Positions 62,159 to 64,000 of a stretch of 64,000 nucleotides of DNA are shown piece after piece (position 1 is the stretch's first letter; the number at the start of each line of letters is the position of its first letter). Position numbers and translations under genes: made by a program. This DNA comes from Propionibacteriaceae bacterium AM104-82 (lineage in GTDB: Bacteria > Actinomycetota > Actinomycetes > Propionibacteriales > Propionibacteriaceae). The stretch is from contig JAQDQK010000011.1 of NCBI GenBank assembly GCA_027658995.1, forward strand, positions 55,837-119,836, given 5' to 3'. A model generated the notes under the pieces. It worked only from the letters and a program-made list of their open reading frames with translations, was not told the DNA's origin and made no database searches.

Positions 62159-63169
62159 ATGAGCAGCACGCGTCGGCCGACCATGACCGATGTGGCGAAG
62201 ATGGCAGGCGTCAGCCTGAAGACGGTCTCGCGGGTCGTCAACGGCGTCGCGACGGTCGACGAGGAGATGGCCGCCCGCGTCAACACCGCCATCGCCGCCC
62301 TCGGCTACCGCCACAACCTGCTCGCGGCCAGCCTCAAGGCAGGCTCCGGCGCCAGCCTCGTCGGGCTGATCACCACAGACCTCTCCGACCCCTTCTACGG
62401 CTCGGTCGCCAACGCGGTCGACGAGGTCGCCCGCGCCCGCGGCTTCGGCGTCCTGATGACCGGCTCGGCCGAGGACGCTGGCCTTGAGCGGAGCATCGCG
62501 CTCGACCTGTGCGCCCGGCAGGTGCGCGGCCTGGTCGTGGTGCCCGCCTCCGACTCCGCCGAATACCTCCAGGAGGAGGTCGCCCGGGGGCTGAAGGTCG
62601 TCTTCGCCGACCGTCCCGCCGCCGGGATCGACGCGGACACCGTCCTGGTCGACAACCGCGGCCTCGGCCGCAGGATGGCCAACCTGGCCGTCTCGCGCGG
62701 GCACCGCAGGGTCGGCATCCTGCTCGGCAGCGAGTCGATCTACACCCACCGCGAGCGCTACCTCGGCATCACCGAGTCGCTGGGGGAGGCGGGCGTGCCC
62801 ATCGACCCCGACCTGGTGGTGCGCGACGTGTCCGAACCGCACGGCGCCGAGGGGGGAGCCCGCAGGGTTCTCTCGCTTCCCGACCCGCCCACCGCGCTGC
62901 TGTGCACCAACAACCGGCTGATGCTCGGCGCGGTCACCGCGCTGTGCCACACGCGCCAGACGGCAGACATCATCGCCTTCGACGATCCCGAGTACTCGGA
63001 GGTGCTCCCGATGCCGGTGACGCTGATCGCCCAGAATCCGGTGGAACTTGGCCGCGTCGCCGCCGAGCGACTGTTCGCCCGGCTCGAGGGCGACGAGTCA
63101 GACGCCCGCACCTTCGTGCTGCCGACGCAACTGGTCGTCCGGGGCGGGCTCTGGCGGCCGGGGGCCTGA
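62159..63169 (+). CDS. LacI-family transcription regulator (second system)
   Basis: 336 aa from the ATG with GAGGAGG upstream. HTH TMTDVAKMAGVSLKTVSRVV, hinge LLAASLKAGSGASLVG, then effector domain (GLITTDLSDPFYGS, LLCTNNRLMLGAV, IIAFDDPEYSEVL). It ends the operon and probably represses it through the palindrome at 52243. Ligand unknown. Confidence 0.93.
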   Translation: MSSTRRPTMTDVAKMAGVSLKTVSRVVNGVATVDEEMAARVNTAIAALGYRHNLLAASLKAGSGASLVGLITTDLSDPFYGSVANAVDEVARARGFGVLMTGSAEDAGLERSIALDLCARQVRGLVVVPASDSAEYLQEEVARGLKVVFADRPAAGIDADTVLVDNRGLGRRMANLAVSRGHRRVGILLGSESIYTHRERYLGITESLGEAGVPIDPDLVVRDVSEPHGAEGGARRVLSLPDPPTALLCTNNRLMLGAVTALCHTRQTADIIAFDDPEYSEVLPMPVTLIAQNPVELGRVAAERLFARLEGDESDARTFVLPTQLVVRGGLWRPGA

Positions 63170-63283
63170 GGCGTCCGCGGCGCGGATCGGGGGCAGGACC
63201 TTTTTTCCGAGAATCCTGGAAACCTCCGCAAACCGGGCATAGCATGGGCTGCAACCTGACCCCAACCCCTTGGGAGGCAACCT

Positions 63284-63508
63284 ATGGGCATCGATGACAA
63301 GTTCCAGGAAACTGTCGGCAAGGCCAAGGAAGGCGTCGGCGACGCTCTTGATAACGAAGAGCTCCGCCGGGATGGACAGAAAGACCGCCTCGAAGCCAAC
63401 GCAAAGGAGTTTGGCGACAAACTCCAGGAGAAGGTCGGTGACATCACCGGCAAGATCGCGGACAAGGCTGAGGAAATCAAGGATAAGTTCACCGGCGAGA
63501 ACAAGTGA
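63284..63508 (+). CDS. CsbD-family stress-response protein
   Basis: 74 aa, with TGGGAGG upstream. CsbD-like signature at the start (MGIDDKFQETVGKAKEGVGD), then a Lys/Asp/Glu-rich helical repeat (QEKVGDITGKIADKAEEIKD). Usually induced in stationary phase or by general stress; function unclear. Monocistronic; promoter in 63170-63283, hairpin at 63542. Confidence 0.9.
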   Translation: MGIDDKFQETVGKAKEGVGDALDNEELRRDGQKDRLEANAKEFGDKLQEKVGDITGKIADKAEEIKDKFTGENK

Positions 63509-63541
63509 GTTGACGCCGAACTTGGCATGAGTAAGAACGTC

Positions 63542-63571
63542 GAGGCCGCCCCCATCGAAGGGGGCGGCCTC
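63542..63571 (+). terminator. hairpin terminator of the CsbD gene
   Basis: Perfect 12-bp stem (GAGGCCGCCCCC and complement) with a 6-nt loop, 33 nt past the stop. Confidence 0.8.
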
Positions 63572-63713
63572 CTCGCGTCAACGGGCCTCGGGATGTGACT
63601 TCATAGGTCACCCGTCGGGTGGTGGTGGGCCTGTTTGTGGGTCGGCGCCGCGGACGGGCCGTGTGGGCACCGCTCGGCCGCCCGGCCACAGGGCGCGGGC
63701 GGCCGAACGCGGC

Positions 63714-63908
63714 TCAGCCGAGGCGCCGTGCCCTGGCGACCTCCGGGCTGATCTCGCCGTCCCAGTTGCGCGGGGTCCAACTCTGTTCTGCCGTCCACTC
63801 GGAGCGGCAGGCGCCGCACTCGAAGACCTGACGGCCGTCGATCTCTTCGTCGGTCGGCTGCCAGGCGCACTTGCCCTGGCATTCATTGGCGGCGAGCGCA
63901 CGTCCCAT
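63714..63908 (-). CDS. small zinc-ribbon-like protein
   Basis: 64 aa from the ATG at 63908 (AGGAG 7 nt upstream; an ATG at 63911 is the alternative). Four cysteines in two pairs, ECQGKC and FECGAC, separated by about 15 residues, make a likely zinc ribbon. The remainder (SEWTAEQSWTPRNWDGEISP) is Trp-rich. No family name recognised. The upstream region runs into insertion-sequence-like repeats. Confidence 0.65.
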   Translation of the reverse strand: MGRALAANECQGKCAWQPTDEEIDGRQVFECGACRSEWTAEQSWTPRNWDGEISPEVARARRLG

Positions 63909-63949
63909 CATCAAGCTCCTTTGCTCGGTTAGGGTCCAAGACTGTCGAT

Positions 63950-63994
63950 GCCGAGTGAATACTGACCCCGTGGCGCCGAGTGAATTTTGACCCC
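63950..63994. repeat. two 20-bp direct repeats, probable insertion-sequence end
   Basis: GCCGAGTGAATACTGACCCC (63950-63969) and GCCGAGTGAATTTTGACCCC (63975-63994), 25 bp apart. Multiple terminal copies of a TGAATTTTGACCCC-type word are typical, as I recall, of IS21-family element ends where the transposase binds. The window ends before any transposase gene, so this is tentative. Confidence 0.5.
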
Positions 63995-64000
63995 TCTCCG

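Noticed and set aside
1..64000. tRNA or rRNA genes
   Set aside because: I looked for tRNA-like GGTTCGAATCC arms with flanking stems and for conserved rRNA words and found none that I could support.

Overview
The window is very GC-rich, densely packed DNA from an actinobacterium. The crgA / DUF881 / trpG / pknB-pbpA-rodA-pstP-fhaB-fhaA block is the classic arrangement near the actinobacterial replication origin. MeaB, CobT, the sugar importers and the intergenic repeat style point to the Propionibacteriaceae (Tessaracoccus-like). The genus is an inference; no rRNA gene is present to confirm it.

Layout. (1) 1-9.7 kb: cell-division and cell-wall signalling block on the minus strand: a six-gene operon fhaA-fhaB-pstP-rodA-pbpA-pknB with overlapping ends, then trpG, with crgA and a DUF881 gene at the left edge. 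(2) 9.7-17.1 kb: MeaB and CobT (both cobalamin-linked), a membrane glycosyltransferase, a lipoprotein and a large ATPase-LuxR regulator. (3) 17.4-25.9 kb: a sugar importer (ATPase, permease, binding protein) with L-fucose isomerase, an FGGY kinase, a LacI regulator and FucU, i.e. uptake and first steps of L-fucose (or D-arabinose) use; no aldolase is present. (4) 26.1-33.9 kb: VOC protein and AraC regulator, then two paralogous ECF sigma-factor operons. The first pairs sigma with a membrane protein of anti-sigma layout. The second pairs sigma with a membrane-anchored serpin and a lipoprotein serpin. A lipoate ligase lies between them. (5) 33.9-38.0 kb: transaldolase-like aldolase, MFS transporter, rhodanese, a remnant of pyruvate phosphate dikinase, and a vWA/HTH pair. 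(6) 38.6-47.1 kb: a DeoR-controlled operon coding a complete lipoamide-dependent 2-oxo-acid dehydrogenase-type complex (E2, E3, fused E1 alpha-beta) with a PHP-domain protein and a sorbitol-6-phosphate-dehydrogenase-like SDR carrying an N-terminal extension. I know of no described pathway with this combination. (7) 47.1-52.2 kb: small housekeeping genes set among dense repeats. (8) 52.3-63.2 kb: a second sugar operon: importer, YihS/mannose-isomerase-like AGE protein, an unusual kinase-like/mannose-6-phosphate-isomerase fusion, mutarotase-like protein, PfkB kinase, mannitol-1-phosphate-dehydrogenase-like protein and LacI regulator. (9) Right edge: CsbD stress protein, a zinc-ribbon protein and direct repeats that look like the end of an insertion sequence.

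Outside the genes, the strongest signal is a family of palindromic elements, each exactly 80 nt, with eight copies in two subfamilies. They start TTGAGCA and end TGCTCAA (TGCTCGA in one copy). A second repeat family (GGTTGAGCC ... GTCGAAACC) forms clusters, including a 48-bp tandem array. The most promising undescribed systems are the E1/E2/E3-PHP-SDR operon, the sigma-serpin-serpin operon and the second sugar operon.
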